Shown piece by piece: positions 1 through 9,001 of a DNA stretch of 64,000 nt (positions are counted from its first letter, which is position 1; every line of letters starts with the position of its first letter). The DNA comes from Bacteroidales bacterium UBA3143 (GTDB lineage: Bacteria > Bacteroidota > Bacteroidia > Bacteroidales > Dysgonomonadaceae): the NCBI GenBank assembly GCA_002364735.1, contig DEZB01000025.1, positions 1 through 64,000 on the forward strand. Direction: 5' to 3'. Position numbers and translations under genes: made by a program. The notes under the pieces were generated by a model, which worked only from the letters and a program-made list of their open reading frames with translations, searched no databases and was not told the DNA's origin.

Positions 1-357
1 AATTATCGTGCAAAGGTCTCCAGTAATAATACCATTATAGCCCAGTATCATGAGCTATACAGAATAGAACAAGCATTTAGAATATCGAAAAATGATTTAA
101 AGACACGACCAATCTTCCATTATAAAGAAGAACCTGTAAAACTACATATACTGGTATGCTTTATGGCTCTTGTAGTATCAAAACACATAGAGTTGTCAAC
201 TGGTCATTCTATTAGAAAATTTATTATTGAGTGTAAGAAAATAACAGATGCAAGAATGTTTAATCAAATAGCAAATAAAGAAATTAGAATAAAAACAAAG
301 TTGAGTCAGCAAATTGTGAAATTTATGGAGGATCTAAATTTGACTTTGTCGCACTAA
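1..357 (+). CDS. IS4/IS1634-like transposase, C-terminal part (5' end outside window)
   Basis: An open frame runs from the first base to a TAA at 355-357, so the start lies outside the window; about 118 residues are visible. The segment around residues 16-45 reads like the C-terminal catalytic block of DDE transposases of the IS4/IS1634 group: a Glu followed six residues later by Lys (in EQAFRISK), then a conserved stretch ending TRPIFHYKEE and a hydrophobic ILVCFMAL segment. These enzymes cut and join the ends of their own insertion sequence. No terminal inverted repeat was identified downstream. Whether the element is intact cannot be judged from this end alone. Confidence 0.75.
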   Translation, partial: NYRAKVSSNNTIIAQYHELYRIEQAFRISKNDLKTRPIFHYKEEPVKLHILVCFMALVVSKHIELSTGHSIRKFIIECKKITDARMFNQIANKEIRIKTKLSQQIVKFMEDLNLTLSH

Positions 358-580
358 TTTGGACAAGTCAGGAGCTTAAAACTTTTTCAAACATTTTCAA
401 CAGATGAACGTCTAATCTATTGCGGTAGATTTAATTTCCTACTGGTTTTGACGCATCTTTTGGCGAATTGTAAATAATAACAGACTATTTTTTACTAATT
501 GACATATGTATCATTGTAAAATATTAAATGAGCGAGTCCAGATGCTTACCATAAAGTGTCTTTATTTCAATTTCATTAAT

Positions 581-624
581 GCAAAAGCGGCGATATCGTT
601 TATTTAGATATCGCCGCTTTTTGC
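581..624. terminator. Strong bidirectional hairpin terminator
   Basis: A long stem pairs GCAAAAGCGGCGATATC with GATATCGCCGCTTTTTGC around a 9-nt loop. It has an A-rich arm on one side and a T-run on the other. It lies just downstream of the minus-strand HIT gene, so it probably ends the greA-HIT transcript. Nothing else gene-like is seen between 358 and 640. Confidence 0.8.
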
Positions 625-640
625 ACTACACGCATAGTTT

Positions 641-1033
641 TTACAAGTAACTATTTATGTCTTTTGCAATTCTTTCAAACTGATCTTTAGATAATTCTAC
701 TCTATCATTGGATAAATCCATGTCTCCTTCATTATGAATAGGTATTAAATGAATGTGTGCATGAGGCACCTCCAAACCTATGACCATAAGCCCTACCCTA
801 TTGCAATCAATAGCCTTTTCGATGGCGTGAGCAATTTTTTTTGCAACCAAAATCATTTCAGAAAGCGTTGTATCACCCACATCGAAGATGTAGTCTACCT
901 CCTCCTTCGGAATCAATAACGTGTGCCCTTTAGTTAATGGGCTTATGTCCAGAAAGGCATAAAATTGACTGTCTTCATATATCTTGTATGAAGGAATGTC
1001 GCCTTTAATTATTTTGGTAAATATTGTCGCCAT
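641..1033 (-). CDS. HIT family (histidine triad) nucleotide-binding protein
   Basis: A 130-residue protein, the usual size for bacterial HIT proteins. The diagnostic triad HAHIH is at residues 91-95, followed by LIP. The middle His is the nucleophile in family members that hydrolyse nucleoside phosphoramidates or dinucleotide phosphates. The N-terminal half has the typical SYKIYED and FLDISPLTKGHTLLIPK segments. It is probably cytosolic. The gene starts 13 nt after the greA stop on the same strand, so the two are likely co-transcribed, ending at the hairpin at 581-624. The physiological substrate cannot be told from sequence. Confidence 0.93.
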   Translation of the reverse strand: MATIFTKIIKGDIPSYKIYEDSQFYAFLDISPLTKGHTLLIPKEEVDYIFDVGDTTLSEMILVAKKIAHAIEKAIDCNRVGLMVIGLEVPHAHIHLIPIHNEGDMDLSNDRVELSKDQFERIAKDINSYL

Positions 1034-1046
1034 AGTTAAGTTACAT

Positions 1047-1523
1047 TTAAATAGAAATTTCTATAATTTCGACACTCAAAACACCTGATGGTATTTGTAT
1101 ATCAATAACGTCACCCACTTTTTTACCCATTAACCCTTGAGCAATAGGTGTATTTACAGCAATTTTGCCTTGTTTGAAATCTGCTTCCGTCTCAGAAACT
1201 AATGTGTAGGTCATCAACTTCTGCGTCTTCAGGTTTTTCATTGTCACACGATTCATAATCCTCACCGTATCGGTACCGATCGAACTCTCATCAATCAGTC
1301 TTGCAGAAGCTAAGATTGTTTTAAGTTGAGAAATCTTGGCTTCTAACATACCTTGTGCTTCTTTTGCTGCATCATATTCAGCATTTTCAGACAAGTCTCC
1401 TTTATCGCGTGCCTCACCTATTTGTTGTGAAATTTTGGGTCTCTCTACAGATTCAAGATATGCTACCTCATCCTTTAGCTTTTGGTAGCCTTCTTCCGTC
1501 ATATATGTGGTCTTCATAGCCAT
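1047..1523 (-). CDS. greA: Transcription elongation factor GreA
   Basis: A 158-residue protein of standard GreA length and architecture. The N-terminal coiled-coil hairpin (about residues 1-75) carries the acidic tip in DLSENAEYDAAKE, which inserts into the RNA polymerase secondary channel and stimulates transcript cleavage in backtracked complexes. The C-terminal FKBP-like domain (about 80-158) includes a typical VNTPIAQGLMGKKVGD segment. It is first of a two-gene unit with the HIT gene. Confidence 0.96.
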   Translation of the reverse strand: MAMKTTYMTEEGYQKLKDEVAYLESVERPKISQQIGEARDKGDLSENAEYDAAKEAQGMLEAKISQLKTILASARLIDESSIGTDTVRIMNRVTMKNLKTQKLMTYTLVSETEADFKQGKIAVNTPIAQGLMGKKVGDVIDIQIPSGVLSVEIIEISI

Positions 1524-1697
1524 AATTTGAGCTCTATTAAATATTTATTTTTTAGTTCAATATATATAAGCAAAAGAAGCATGAAAAAAAATTCCGGTCA
1601 AGACATCTTGCAGACCAGAACTTCTTCTTTTACTTCTTTTTATACTCACAAAGATAACATTTCTTAATTATAAATACAAATAAAACAATTCAATATG

Positions 1698-2867
1698 TTA
1701 GAATAATTCTTTAATATCTCTTTCCAGAGAATCAAAATTTTCAACCCTTTTAATCAAGTCTCCTTCTTTATTTAAAATATAAGCGGTTGGCAACTCACGA
1801 ACATTGTAAGTCTTTAAGAGCCTTGAATTTATGGAACTTGGATCATGTACAGACTTCCAAGGAAATTCTATAGCAGCATTCTTCCAGAAGTGAACATCGG
1901 AATCAAAAGATATTTGAAAAATCTCAAGACCTTTTGGACCATACTCTCTATAAATTCGATTGAGCAGTTCATTGTGCCTCAATGAGAAGTCAGCTTTATA
2001 AGCAGTAAAATCGAGTATAACATACTTTCCTTTGAATGAAGACAAGCTCAATTTATCACCATTCACATCTGTCAATGAAATATCGGGTAAGGATGATTCT
2101 GTTACCTCAATTTGACTAATTAATTCGTTTTGCTGATCTTGTTGTTTGCGAATACGCAAGGCATTCATCGTAAAATCATACAGATGTTTTGTACGTTCTG
2201 TTTCAGGATAGTATCGACTCCACGATGTTGCTACTGCACCAAACATAGCATAATCCTTTTTTGAATAGGGGTCAAATATAAGGTAATCATTTATCTTTTG
2301 AAAAACAGCGTAGTAGGCAGCAGCACTTGAGGGATTACCTAATATAAGATTAGTAGCATACGTTTTATAAACAGAAAGTACGGAATCAACTTCTTGCATA
2401 AATGTCACATCATCTATTGATTTGGCATTATGCTGATCAATTAAATCAGTAATATCTTTTTCTGCTGTACGTTGCTTTTCAATCACTTTCTTTATTTGAT
2501 CGTTTAGTAAAGAAGATGCCACATTCGATGATTGATATAAATCTGATGCATCAGCTTTAACAGTTAATGTCTCAGTAGAATCAATTGCAAATATTATCTT
2601 TTGATTTTCTATTCTTAATTGATAAAACTCGGGATTTTGAGGAGCTTCTTCTTGAAAGCTAAACTTGCCATCTTTCTTCAATTTTACTGAGTCCAACATT
2701 TCAATTCCACCTAAAGCTCTGTGCTCAAAATAAAGTGTTTCATCTTCTGCAGATGATATTTCTCCTTCCACTCTGAATGTTTTCTTGCCAGTGTTGCATG
2801 AAGCTAAAAATAGCAAAGCAACTACTGAAATAAAAGTAATTAGTAATTGTATTTTACTCATTTCCAA
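1698..2867 (-). CDS. DUF4369/TlpA-like lipoprotein with thioredoxin fold lacking CxxC
   Basis: A 389-residue predicted lipoprotein; the signal peptide ends in a lipobox with Cys in FLASCNTG near residue 24. Residues of about 30-125 match the DUF4369 beta-rich domain common in Bacteroidetes, then comes a helical linker, then from about residue 255 a TlpA/AhpC-like thioredoxin fold (SLPDISLTDVNGDKLSLSSFKGKYVILDF, cis-Pro region RELPTAY). Where TlpA proteins have WCxxC, this protein has TAYKADFS. It has no redox cysteine pair and is unlikely to be a disulfide reductase; a binding or structural role at the cell envelope is more likely. It has its own minus-strand gene position, not obviously in an operon. 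Confidence 0.8.
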   Translation of the reverse strand: MEMSKIQLLITFISVVALLFLASCNTGKKTFRVEGEISSAEDETLYFEHRALGGIEMLDSVKLKKDGKFSFQEEAPQNPEFYQLRIENQKIIFAIDSTETLTVKADASDLYQSSNVASSLLNDQIKKVIEKQRTAEKDITDLIDQHNAKSIDDVTFMQEVDSVLSVYKTYATNLILGNPSSAAAYYAVFQKINDYLIFDPYSKKDYAMFGAVATSWSRYYPETERTKHLYDFTMNALRIRKQQDQQNELISQIEVTESSLPDISLTDVNGDKLSLSSFKGKYVILDFTAYKADFSLRHNELLNRIYREYGPKGLEIFQISFDSDVHFWKNAAIEFPWKSVHDPSSINSRLLKTYNVRELPTAYILNKEGDLIKRVENFDSLERDIKELF

Positions 2868-2920
2868 TAATTAATGTAGTGTGAATCTAAATGTTTAAGT
2901 CTTGTAAATTATTACAGGTG

Positions 2921-2928
2921 CAAATTTA
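2921..2928 (-). promoter_or_regulatory. Possible -7 element for the DUF4369 lipoprotein gene
   Basis: The minus strand reads TAAATTTG here, fitting the Bacteroidetes TAnnTTTG -7 consensus, 54 nt upstream of the start codon. No good TTTG -33 box was found at the expected distance, so support is weak. Confidence 0.3.
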
Positions 2929-3056
2929 TACATTTTTTCGCTGATTGAACTAAATTCTATCAAATACTAAAGAAATAGTTTTAAATCCTTCATTAAAGCT
3001 ACCCTTTGAATCTATAATTTATTACGTAATAAGACATTAATCTAAAAATAAATACT

Positions 3057-3064
3057 TAACTTTG
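3057..3064 (+). promoter_or_regulatory. Possible -7 element for pnp
   Basis: TAACTTTG matches TAnnTTTG and lies 39 nt upstream of the pnp start. A matching -33 TTTG is not evident. Confidence 0.3.
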
Positions 3065-3102
3065 TGTGATATATTAGATATAAATAAAACAATAAGAAAT
3101 TT

Positions 3103-5235
3103 ATGATTAATCCAATTGTTAAGAGTATTACGTTGGCAGATGGCCGTACGATTACGCTTGAAACAGGGAAGTTGGCAAAACAAGCTGATGGCGCAGTTGT
3201 CCTAAAAATGGGCAACACCATGCTGTTAGCAACCGTTACTGCCGCTAAAGATGCAAACCCTGATGTTGATTTTATGCCTTTACAGGTAGAATACAGAGAA
3301 AAATTTTCTGCTTTCGGAAGATACCCTGGTGGTTTTATGAAAAGAGAAGGAAGACCTTCTGAACATGAAATATTGACCAGTAGGCTTATTGACAGAGTGC
3401 TGCGTCCTTTATTCCCTGAAGACTACCACGCTGAAGTTTTTGTAAACGTTACATTATACTCGTCTGATGGCGAAGATATGCCCGATGCACTTGCGGGTCT
3501 TGCTGCATCAGCTGCATTAGCAGTATCTGACATACCATTTAATGGTCCAATATCTGAAGCACGTGTTTCGCGTGTGGATGGAAAATTTATAGTAAACCCA
3601 ACTTTCTCTCAAAACGAAAATGCTGATATGGATATCGTAGTAGGTGCTACGTTAGATAACATCATGATGGTTGAGGGAGAGATGGACGAAGTCTCGGAAG
3701 CTGAATTCTTAGGAGCAATAAAAATTGCTCACGAAGCGATCAAATCTCAATGTGAAGCGCAAATTCAATTAATGGAAGCGTGTTCAACAGTTCAAAAACG
3801 AGAATATTCTCACGAGAACAAGGACGAAGATCTAAAGAAAGATGTTTGGGACAAATGTTACCAAAAAGCTTTCGAAGTTGCTACAGCTGAAAACCCAAAT
3901 AAACACGAGAGAATTGAAGCTTTCAAATCAATTAAAGCTGGTTATTTAGAGTCTATTGAAAATGAAGACGAACGTTCTGAAAAAACTTCATTAGTTTCTA
4001 AATACTACCATGAAGTAGAAAAAGAAGCAATGCGTCGTTCAATTTTGGACGAAGGTAAAAGATTAGACGGAAGAGCTACAACACAAATTCGTCCTATTTG
4101 GATAGAGATTGATTGCTTAGCAGGTCCTCATGGGTCGGCAGTCTTCACACGTGGTGAAACTCAATCGCTTACTACTGTAACATTAGGAACAAAATTAGAC
4201 GAAAAAATTGTTGACGATGTATTAAACAGAAGCAAAGATCGCTTCTTGCTTCATTACAACTTTCCTCCTTTTTCTACTGGTGATGCAAGAGCACATCGTG
4301 GTACAGGGCGTAGAGAGATAGGACATGGTAACTTAGCACATCGGGCATTAAAAGGTCAAATACCCAAGGACTATCCATATGTTTTACGTGTGGTTTCAGA
4401 TATCTTAGAGTCAAACGGGTCGTCATCGATGGCTACAGTGTGTGCAGCAACGCTTGCGCTAATGGATGCAGGTGTGAAAATTAAAAAACCTGTTACGGGG
4501 ATTGCAATGGGATTGATATCCGAAAATCAAGGTGAAAAGTTTGCAGTTCTTTCCGATATATTAGGAGATGAAGACCATTTAGGAGACATGGACTTTAAGG
4601 TTTGTGGCACTAAAGACGGAATCACTGCTGCCCAAATGGACATTAAAGTTGATGGACTTTCATATGAAATTTTGGAACAAGCACTAACGCAAGCACGTGA
4701 AGGAAGATTACACATTTTGGATCATGTGTTGGAAGCTATTGCAGAACCAAGAGAAGACCTCAAGCCTCATGCTCCAAGAATTGAAGTGCTTGATATACCT
4801 AAAGACCTTATTGGTGCGGTAATAGGACCAGGCGGGAAAATCATTCAAGGAATACAGGAAGAAACTGGTGCAACTATCACAATTGAAGAAACAAATGGTC
4901 GGGGACACATACAAGTGTCGGCTCCAAGCAAAGACATCATTGATGCTGCTATGAACAAAATTAAGGGAATTGTTGCAATTCCTGAAGTGGGCGAAGTGTA
5001 TGAAGCAACTGTTAGATCAGTTATGCCTTACGGTATGTTTTGCGAGTTCCTACCAGGAAAAGATGGGTTGCTTCACATTTCAGAAATAGCTTGGGAACGT
5101 ATTGAAAAGGTTGAAGATGCAGGCTTTAAAGAAGGTGATAAAGTATCCGTTAAATTAGTTGATGTTGACCCACGTTCAGGTAAATTTAAGCTTTCAAGAA
5201 AAGCTTTGTTGCCAAGACCAGAGAGACGTGACTAA
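3103..5235 (+). CDS. pnp: Polynucleotide phosphorylase
   Basis: A 710-residue protein of full PNPase length. Two RNase PH domains are visible (about residues 10-230 and 325-555), with family-typical blocks such as FMPLQVEYREK, GRYPGGFMKREG, SRLIDRVLRPLFP and the second-core FPPFSTGDA and GHGNLAHRAL. A KH domain with the GxxG loop (AVIGPGGKIIQGI) begins near residue 565 and an S1 domain near 630 (VYEATVRSVMPYGMFCEF). The enzyme is a phosphate-dependent 3'-5' exoribonuclease and, in reverse, adds tails; it works in RNA turnover as a trimer. It is convergent with the oad operon, separated by a bidirectional terminator. Confidence 0.98.
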   Translation: MINPIVKSITLADGRTITLETGKLAKQADGAVVLKMGNTMLLATVTAAKDANPDVDFMPLQVEYREKFSAFGRYPGGFMKREGRPSEHEILTSRLIDRVLRPLFPEDYHAEVFVNVTLYSSDGEDMPDALAGLAASAALAVSDIPFNGPISEARVSRVDGKFIVNPTFSQNENADMDIVVGATLDNIMMVEGEMDEVSEAEFLGAIKIAHEAIKSQCEAQIQLMEACSTVQKREYSHENKDEDLKKDVWDKCYQKAFEVATAENPNKHERIEAFKSIKAGYLESIENEDERSEKTSLVSKYYHEVEKEAMRRSILDEGKRLDGRATTQIRPIWIEIDCLAGPHGSAVFTRGETQSLTTVTLGTKLDEKIVDDVLNRSKDRFLLHYNFPPFSTGDARAHRGTGRREIGHGNLAHRALKGQIPKDYPYVLRVVSDILESNGSSSMATVCAATLALMDAGVKIKKPVTGIAMGLISENQGEKFAVLSDILGDEDHLGDMDFKVCGTKDGITAAQMDIKVDGLSYEILEQALTQAREGRLHILDHVLEAIAEPREDLKPHAPRIEVLDIPKDLIGAVIGPGGKIIQGIQEETGATITIEETNGRGHIQVSAPSKDIIDAAMNKIKGIVAIPEVGEVYEATVRSVMPYGMFCEFLPGKDGLLHISEIAWERIEKVEDAGFKEGDKVSVKLVDVDPRSGKFKLSRKALLPRPERRD

Positions 5236-5275
5236 TTGATTTATATCATTAAACTATAAATTTGTGCTATTATAA

Positions 5276-5328
5276 GCATTGAACAAAAAAAAGCGAGTTG
5301 ATATCAACTCGCTTTTTTTGTTCAATGC
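5276..5328. terminator. Bidirectional terminator between pnp and oadB
   Basis: An almost perfect long palindrome: an outer GCATTGAACAAAAAAA arm, inner stem AGCGAGTTGAT/ATCAACTCGCT, then TTTTTTTGTTCAATGC. Runs of A and T on opposite sides make it work for both converging transcripts. Confidence 0.85.
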
Positions 5329-5337
5329 TGTTTTATG

Positions 5338-6546
5338 TTATCCTAAGAAGGATATCAGAACACCAGCAGCCACAGCCGAACCAATCACACCAGAAACGTT
5401 ACTGGCCATACAGTACTGTAAAATGTGATTTGACTTGTCATATTTCAACGCCATTTCGTTGGCCACACGCGAAGCCATTGGCACTGCACTCAAGCCTGTA
5501 GCACCCACAAGAGGATTAATCTTCTTTTTAGAGAAAACATTATATGTTTTCACCGCAAGAATACCTCCTGCAACAGAGATACCAAAAGCAAGCAATCCAC
5601 CAACAATAATCCCTAACGTTTGTGACGTTAAGAATACGTCTGAACCCATAGTAGCGCCAACTGTAAGACCAAGGAAGATGGTAGCTGTATTCATAATAGG
5701 ACCTGAGGCAGCATCAGCCAGACGGCTTGTACTGGTTCCTATCTCCTTCAACAAATTACCAAAGAGCAACATCCCTAACAGAGGAGCAGATGAAGGAACC
5801 AAAACCGAAACAATCACACCCAGCACAATTGGGAAAATGATTTTCACTGTTTTCAGGTTCTTAATCTCATGCTTAGGAGGAAACCGCTTATCCATTTTCT
5901 TCATATTTATCTTGAGTTCTTTCTCACTCATCATCAGCTTTGCAATAAAGGGAATGATAACTGGCACCAGCGCCATATAGGAGTATGCCGCAATGGCAAT
6001 GGGTCCTAAAAGGTGTGGAGCAAGTTTAATAGTAGTGTAGATGGCTGTAGGTCCATCCGCACCCCCTATAATTCCAAGTGAAGCAGCCTCTGGTAATGTA
6101 AAACCAAGTAATACAGCACCTATTAAAACAGAGAAGATACCCAGCTGTGCAGCTCCACCAAACAAGGAGAGCTTCAAGTTTCTCAACATGGGACCAAAAT
6201 CAGTGAGCACCCCCACACCCAAGAAAATGATGGGTGGGAGAATACCTGTTTTGATCATTGAAAAATAAAGCAAGTTCATGATGCCATGTTTATCGGCAAT
6301 ATCCAAGAGGCTCATATAGCTACCATCGAGATTCATCACAAGAGAACTATCTACAACCCCCAGCCCCGCACCAGGAAGGTTTGCTAAGAGCACACCAAAT
6401 CCGATGGGAACAAGCAGTAGTGGCTCATATTGTTTCTTGATGCCAAGATAAAGCAATAAAAAAGCAATCAGCCACATAAGGAGAGTCTCCCATCCCATGG
6501 TGCTGAATCCAGTCATTTCAGTCAGATTAGAGAAGATATCATTCAT
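5338..6546 (-). CDS. oadB: Na+-translocating decarboxylase beta subunit (OadB/GcdB/MmdB family)
   Basis: A 402-residue very hydrophobic protein with about ten membrane segments. It has the family-specific GIIGGADGPTAIYTT block and the conserved DFGPMLRNL and SGPIMNTATIFLGLTVGA regions, the latter containing residues involved in Na+ movement. In the complex the beta subunit decarboxylates the carboxybiotin on the alpha subunit and couples this to Na+ export. The start lies 3 nt after the alpha-subunit stop, so the genes are translationally close. Which acid is used (oxaloacetate, methylmalonyl-CoA or another) cannot be fixed from this subunit. Confidence 0.93.
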   Translation of the reverse strand: MNDIFSNLTEMTGFSTMGWETLLMWLIAFLLLYLGIKKQYEPLLLVPIGFGVLLANLPGAGLGVVDSSLVMNLDGSYMSLLDIADKHGIMNLLYFSMIKTGILPPIIFLGVGVLTDFGPMLRNLKLSLFGGAAQLGIFSVLIGAVLLGFTLPEAASLGIIGGADGPTAIYTTIKLAPHLLGPIAIAAYSYMALVPVIIPFIAKLMMSEKELKINMKKMDKRFPPKHEIKNLKTVKIIFPIVLGVIVSVLVPSSAPLLGMLLFGNLLKEIGTSTSRLADAASGPIMNTATIFLGLTVGATMGSDVFLTSQTLGIIVGGLLAFGISVAGGILAVKTYNVFSKKKINPLVGATGLSAVPMASRVANEMALKYDKSNHILQYCMASNVSGVIGSAVAAGVLISFLG

Positions 6547-6549
6547 TCT

Positions 6550-8463
6550 TTATTCTGTTTTAATTAGTACATCGTCTTCATCCACTGACTCACCATTAGC
6601 AAAACATATCTCTCTTACAATGCCGCCCTCTTCTGCACTTACAGCATTATATGTCTTCATCGATTCAATGTATCCTATCACATCACCTTCTTTGATGGAG
6701 TCTCCAACTTTTAATGCCTTTTCTGATGATTCTTTGGTAAGAAAGAACTTACCCTCCAAAGGTGAAAGCACCTCATTTAGCTTACCCCCTGATGGAGATG
6801 TGGCAGCTGTTTGCTTCACTGCATCGTTATGTTCTTTTTGAGTAACTTTTTCTGCTTCTCCGTCAGTATCAGGATATGAGATATTCACTACAAATGACTC
6901 ATCGTCTACATTAACGATCAAAGTTTTAGGCTGAAAAGTATTACCATTTGTAGCAACAGCTGTTTCTGAAGTAGGAGCTGCTGAAGCGGTCGGAGTTTCT
7001 TTCGCTGCTTTCTTCTTAGACAGATCTTCTTCAAAAGATTTTTTGGCTTCACCTGACTTATAGTCCCTATATTGTTCAGGATGCATGGCCAATTCGAAAA
7101 GCTCTTCATCATCTTGACCAAACTCCCAATTATTCTTCTTCATTTCTGCACGGAATTCATCCAACTTATCAGGGTAAAGCTCTTGAGGATCGCCACTGTA
7201 AAACTCACGATTTTGTTGTTTAGCCATCTCAATGATTTCTGGAGCGAGCTCACCAGGCAACTTGCCTGAATTGCCAAGAATCATATCCCAGATGTTATCC
7301 GCAATCATAGACCAGCGCTCTCTACCTTTTTCAATTTGCAACACGTTCATCAATGCCAGATTCTTGACATATTGACTAAAAGGTGTTACTAATGGAGGAT
7401 AACCCACCTTGGGCCAAACATAAGAAACCTCATCGAAGAGTTTAATTAGCAGATCATCCTGCGTCAACTCGTCCTGACCGTGCTTCTTTTTCCATCTGTT
7501 TAAAGAAGAGAGATTGTTCTCTAAGTCGGACATCAGACTACCCATCATACCACCTGGTAATCCAGGAGCTATCAATAATGAGTTCATCACCCTGTTTTTC
7601 GGGTCGATATAATAACCCAAAAAGTCATCCATATACTTCTGAGTTAGTGCACGCACTTTCATATAGGCTTTCATATTAATATCAGCAACCTTAAAGCCAG
7701 CATCCCTCAACATAGCCTGTACCGCCAATAGATCGGCATGGCCTGTACCCCACGATAGAGGCTCCATAGCTACATCAATATACGCTGCTCCTGCATAGGC
7801 TGCCTCAAGAATAGAGGCCATCTGAAACCCTGGACCTGCATGACCGTGATAGGTGATAGGGGTATTAGGATGTTTAGCTGTAATATTTTTGATAATCTTT
7901 CCAATCGAGGCAGGACGACCAACGCCCGCCATGTCTTTTATACATATCTCATCGGCACCCGTTTCTATAAGTGTATCAGCTAAGTCAGTATAGTATTCTA
8001 CTGTATGTACAGGAGAAACAGTCAAACTGAGGGCTGCCTGCGAAATCATGCCCGCTTCTTTGGCAAACACGATTGAATTCTTCAAGTTGCGGGGATCATT
8101 CAATCCATCGAAAGAACGAGCAATATCAGTGCCCTGTTTCTTTTTCACCTGAAACATTAACTTACGCACATCGGCAGGAACTGGACTCATACGTATGCCG
8201 TTTAGGCCACGTTCCAACATATGTGTTTGAATGCCAGCATCGTTAAATGGTTGTGTCCAGTCACGAACAGCCTTGTTGGGGTTTTCACCAAACAAAAGGT
8301 TAATTTGCTCAAACCCACCACCATTAGTTTCTACACGGGCAAAACAGCCCATCTTAATTATTTCTGGAGCCACCTCTGTAAGTTGCTCTACCGTTGGAAC
8401 ATACTTGCCTGACGACTGCCACATGTCTCTGTAAAGCAGACTAAACTTAATCTCTTTTTTCAT
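6550..8463 (-). CDS. oadA: Biotin-dependent decarboxylase alpha subunit (OadA / pyruvate carboxylase subunit B family)
   Basis: A 637-residue protein with an N-terminal carboxyltransferase TIM barrel (about 1-290). It has a metal-binding Asp in YRDMWQS, the lysine of EICIKDMAG that is carbamylated in this family, and the metal ligands of TYHGHAGPG. A conserved C-terminal carboxylase region follows (to about 470), then a low-complexity Ala/Thr/Pro linker (about 490-515) and a biotinyl domain whose acceptor Lys is in ESMKTYN near the C-terminus. It transfers carboxyl from the substrate to biotin, which then swings to OadB. The first motif (YRDMWQSSGKY) departs from the commoner LRDAHQS form. 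It is the middle gene of oadG-oadA-oadB. Confidence 0.92.
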   Translation of the reverse strand: MKKEIKFSLLYRDMWQSSGKYVPTVEQLTEVAPEIIKMGCFARVETNGGGFEQINLLFGENPNKAVRDWTQPFNDAGIQTHMLERGLNGIRMSPVPADVRKLMFQVKKKQGTDIARSFDGLNDPRNLKNSIVFAKEAGMISQAALSLTVSPVHTVEYYTDLADTLIETGADEICIKDMAGVGRPASIGKIIKNITAKHPNTPITYHGHAGPGFQMASILEAAYAGAAYIDVAMEPLSWGTGHADLLAVQAMLRDAGFKVADINMKAYMKVRALTQKYMDDFLGYYIDPKNRVMNSLLIAPGLPGGMMGSLMSDLENNLSSLNRWKKKHGQDELTQDDLLIKLFDEVSYVWPKVGYPPLVTPFSQYVKNLALMNVLQIEKGRERWSMIADNIWDMILGNSGKLPGELAPEIIEMAKQQNREFYSGDPQELYPDKLDEFRAEMKKNNWEFGQDDEELFELAMHPEQYRDYKSGEAKKSFEEDLSKKKAAKETPTASAAPTSETAVATNGNTFQPKTLIVNVDDESFVVNISYPDTDGEAEKVTQKEHNDAVKQTAATSPSGGKLNEVLSPLEGKFFLTKESSEKALKVGDSIKEGDVIGYIESMKTYNAVSAEEGGIVREICFANGESVDEDDVLIKTE

Positions 8464-8479
8464 ATATTATTTTTATTAT

Positions 8480-8734
8480 TTATTTTTTCTGTACTGAACT
8501 CACTCTTCCTTCACCCTGTGTGATCATATCAACCATTGCGGTAATAGCGGCCAACTTTTTTGAGTTGGTAGTCCTTACAGCTACCCCTCCACGAACAGGC
8601 TCTTGCACATCTTGCACAAATCGATTGGTGAATAAAACCACCACATTGCCTATTACTATCACAAGAAAGAGAATGAAAAAAACCATGATCATTCCTACTG
8701 CCAAAAGACTCAACGCCTCATTTATATTTTCCAT
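8480..8734 (-). CDS. oadG: Decarboxylase gamma subunit (OadG family)
   Basis: An 84-residue protein with one N-terminal membrane helix (about residues 10-34) and a short cytosolic tail, as in OadG subunits that tether and stabilise the alpha-beta complex. It is first in the operon, 16 nt before oadA. Its sequence is poorly conserved in general, so the call rests on size, topology and position. Confidence 0.82.
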   Translation of the reverse strand: MENINEALSLLAVGMIMVFFILFLVIVIGNVVVLFTNRFVQDVQEPVRGGVAVRTTNSKKLAAITAMVDMITQGEGRVSSVQKK

Positions 8735-8833
8735 ATATATAACTGTTTATTCTACCCCCGTATTGGATACCTCGACAATACCCAATTGAAAGAAAGAGGG
8801 GCTATTTTAATACAAAAATGAAATTATTAGGTG

Positions 8834-8867
8834 CAAAAATACAAAAAAAAATCATTTATTACACAAA
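8834..8867 (-). promoter_or_regulatory. Possible promoter of oadG-oadA-oadB
   Basis: On the minus strand TTTG is followed after 22 nt by TATTTTTG, close to the TTTG/TAnnTTTG consensus, about 100 nt upstream of oadG. The region is A-rich, so a chance match is possible. Confidence 0.35.
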
Positions 8868-9001
8868 AAACAAGACAATGAGCAAACAAAGACTGTTTAA
8901 AAACTACTTTGCCAGTAATTTATCTAATATTTACGATTCTCTCTCTTGCTTGCAATCTGTTTACCTCCTCTATCGGAATGCATCACCTGCAAACTCTTTG
9001 C

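Noticed and set aside
5435..6268. Long antisense frames over oadB (181 and 75 codons)
   Set aside because: Shadows of the hydrophobic oadB coding sequence on the other strand.
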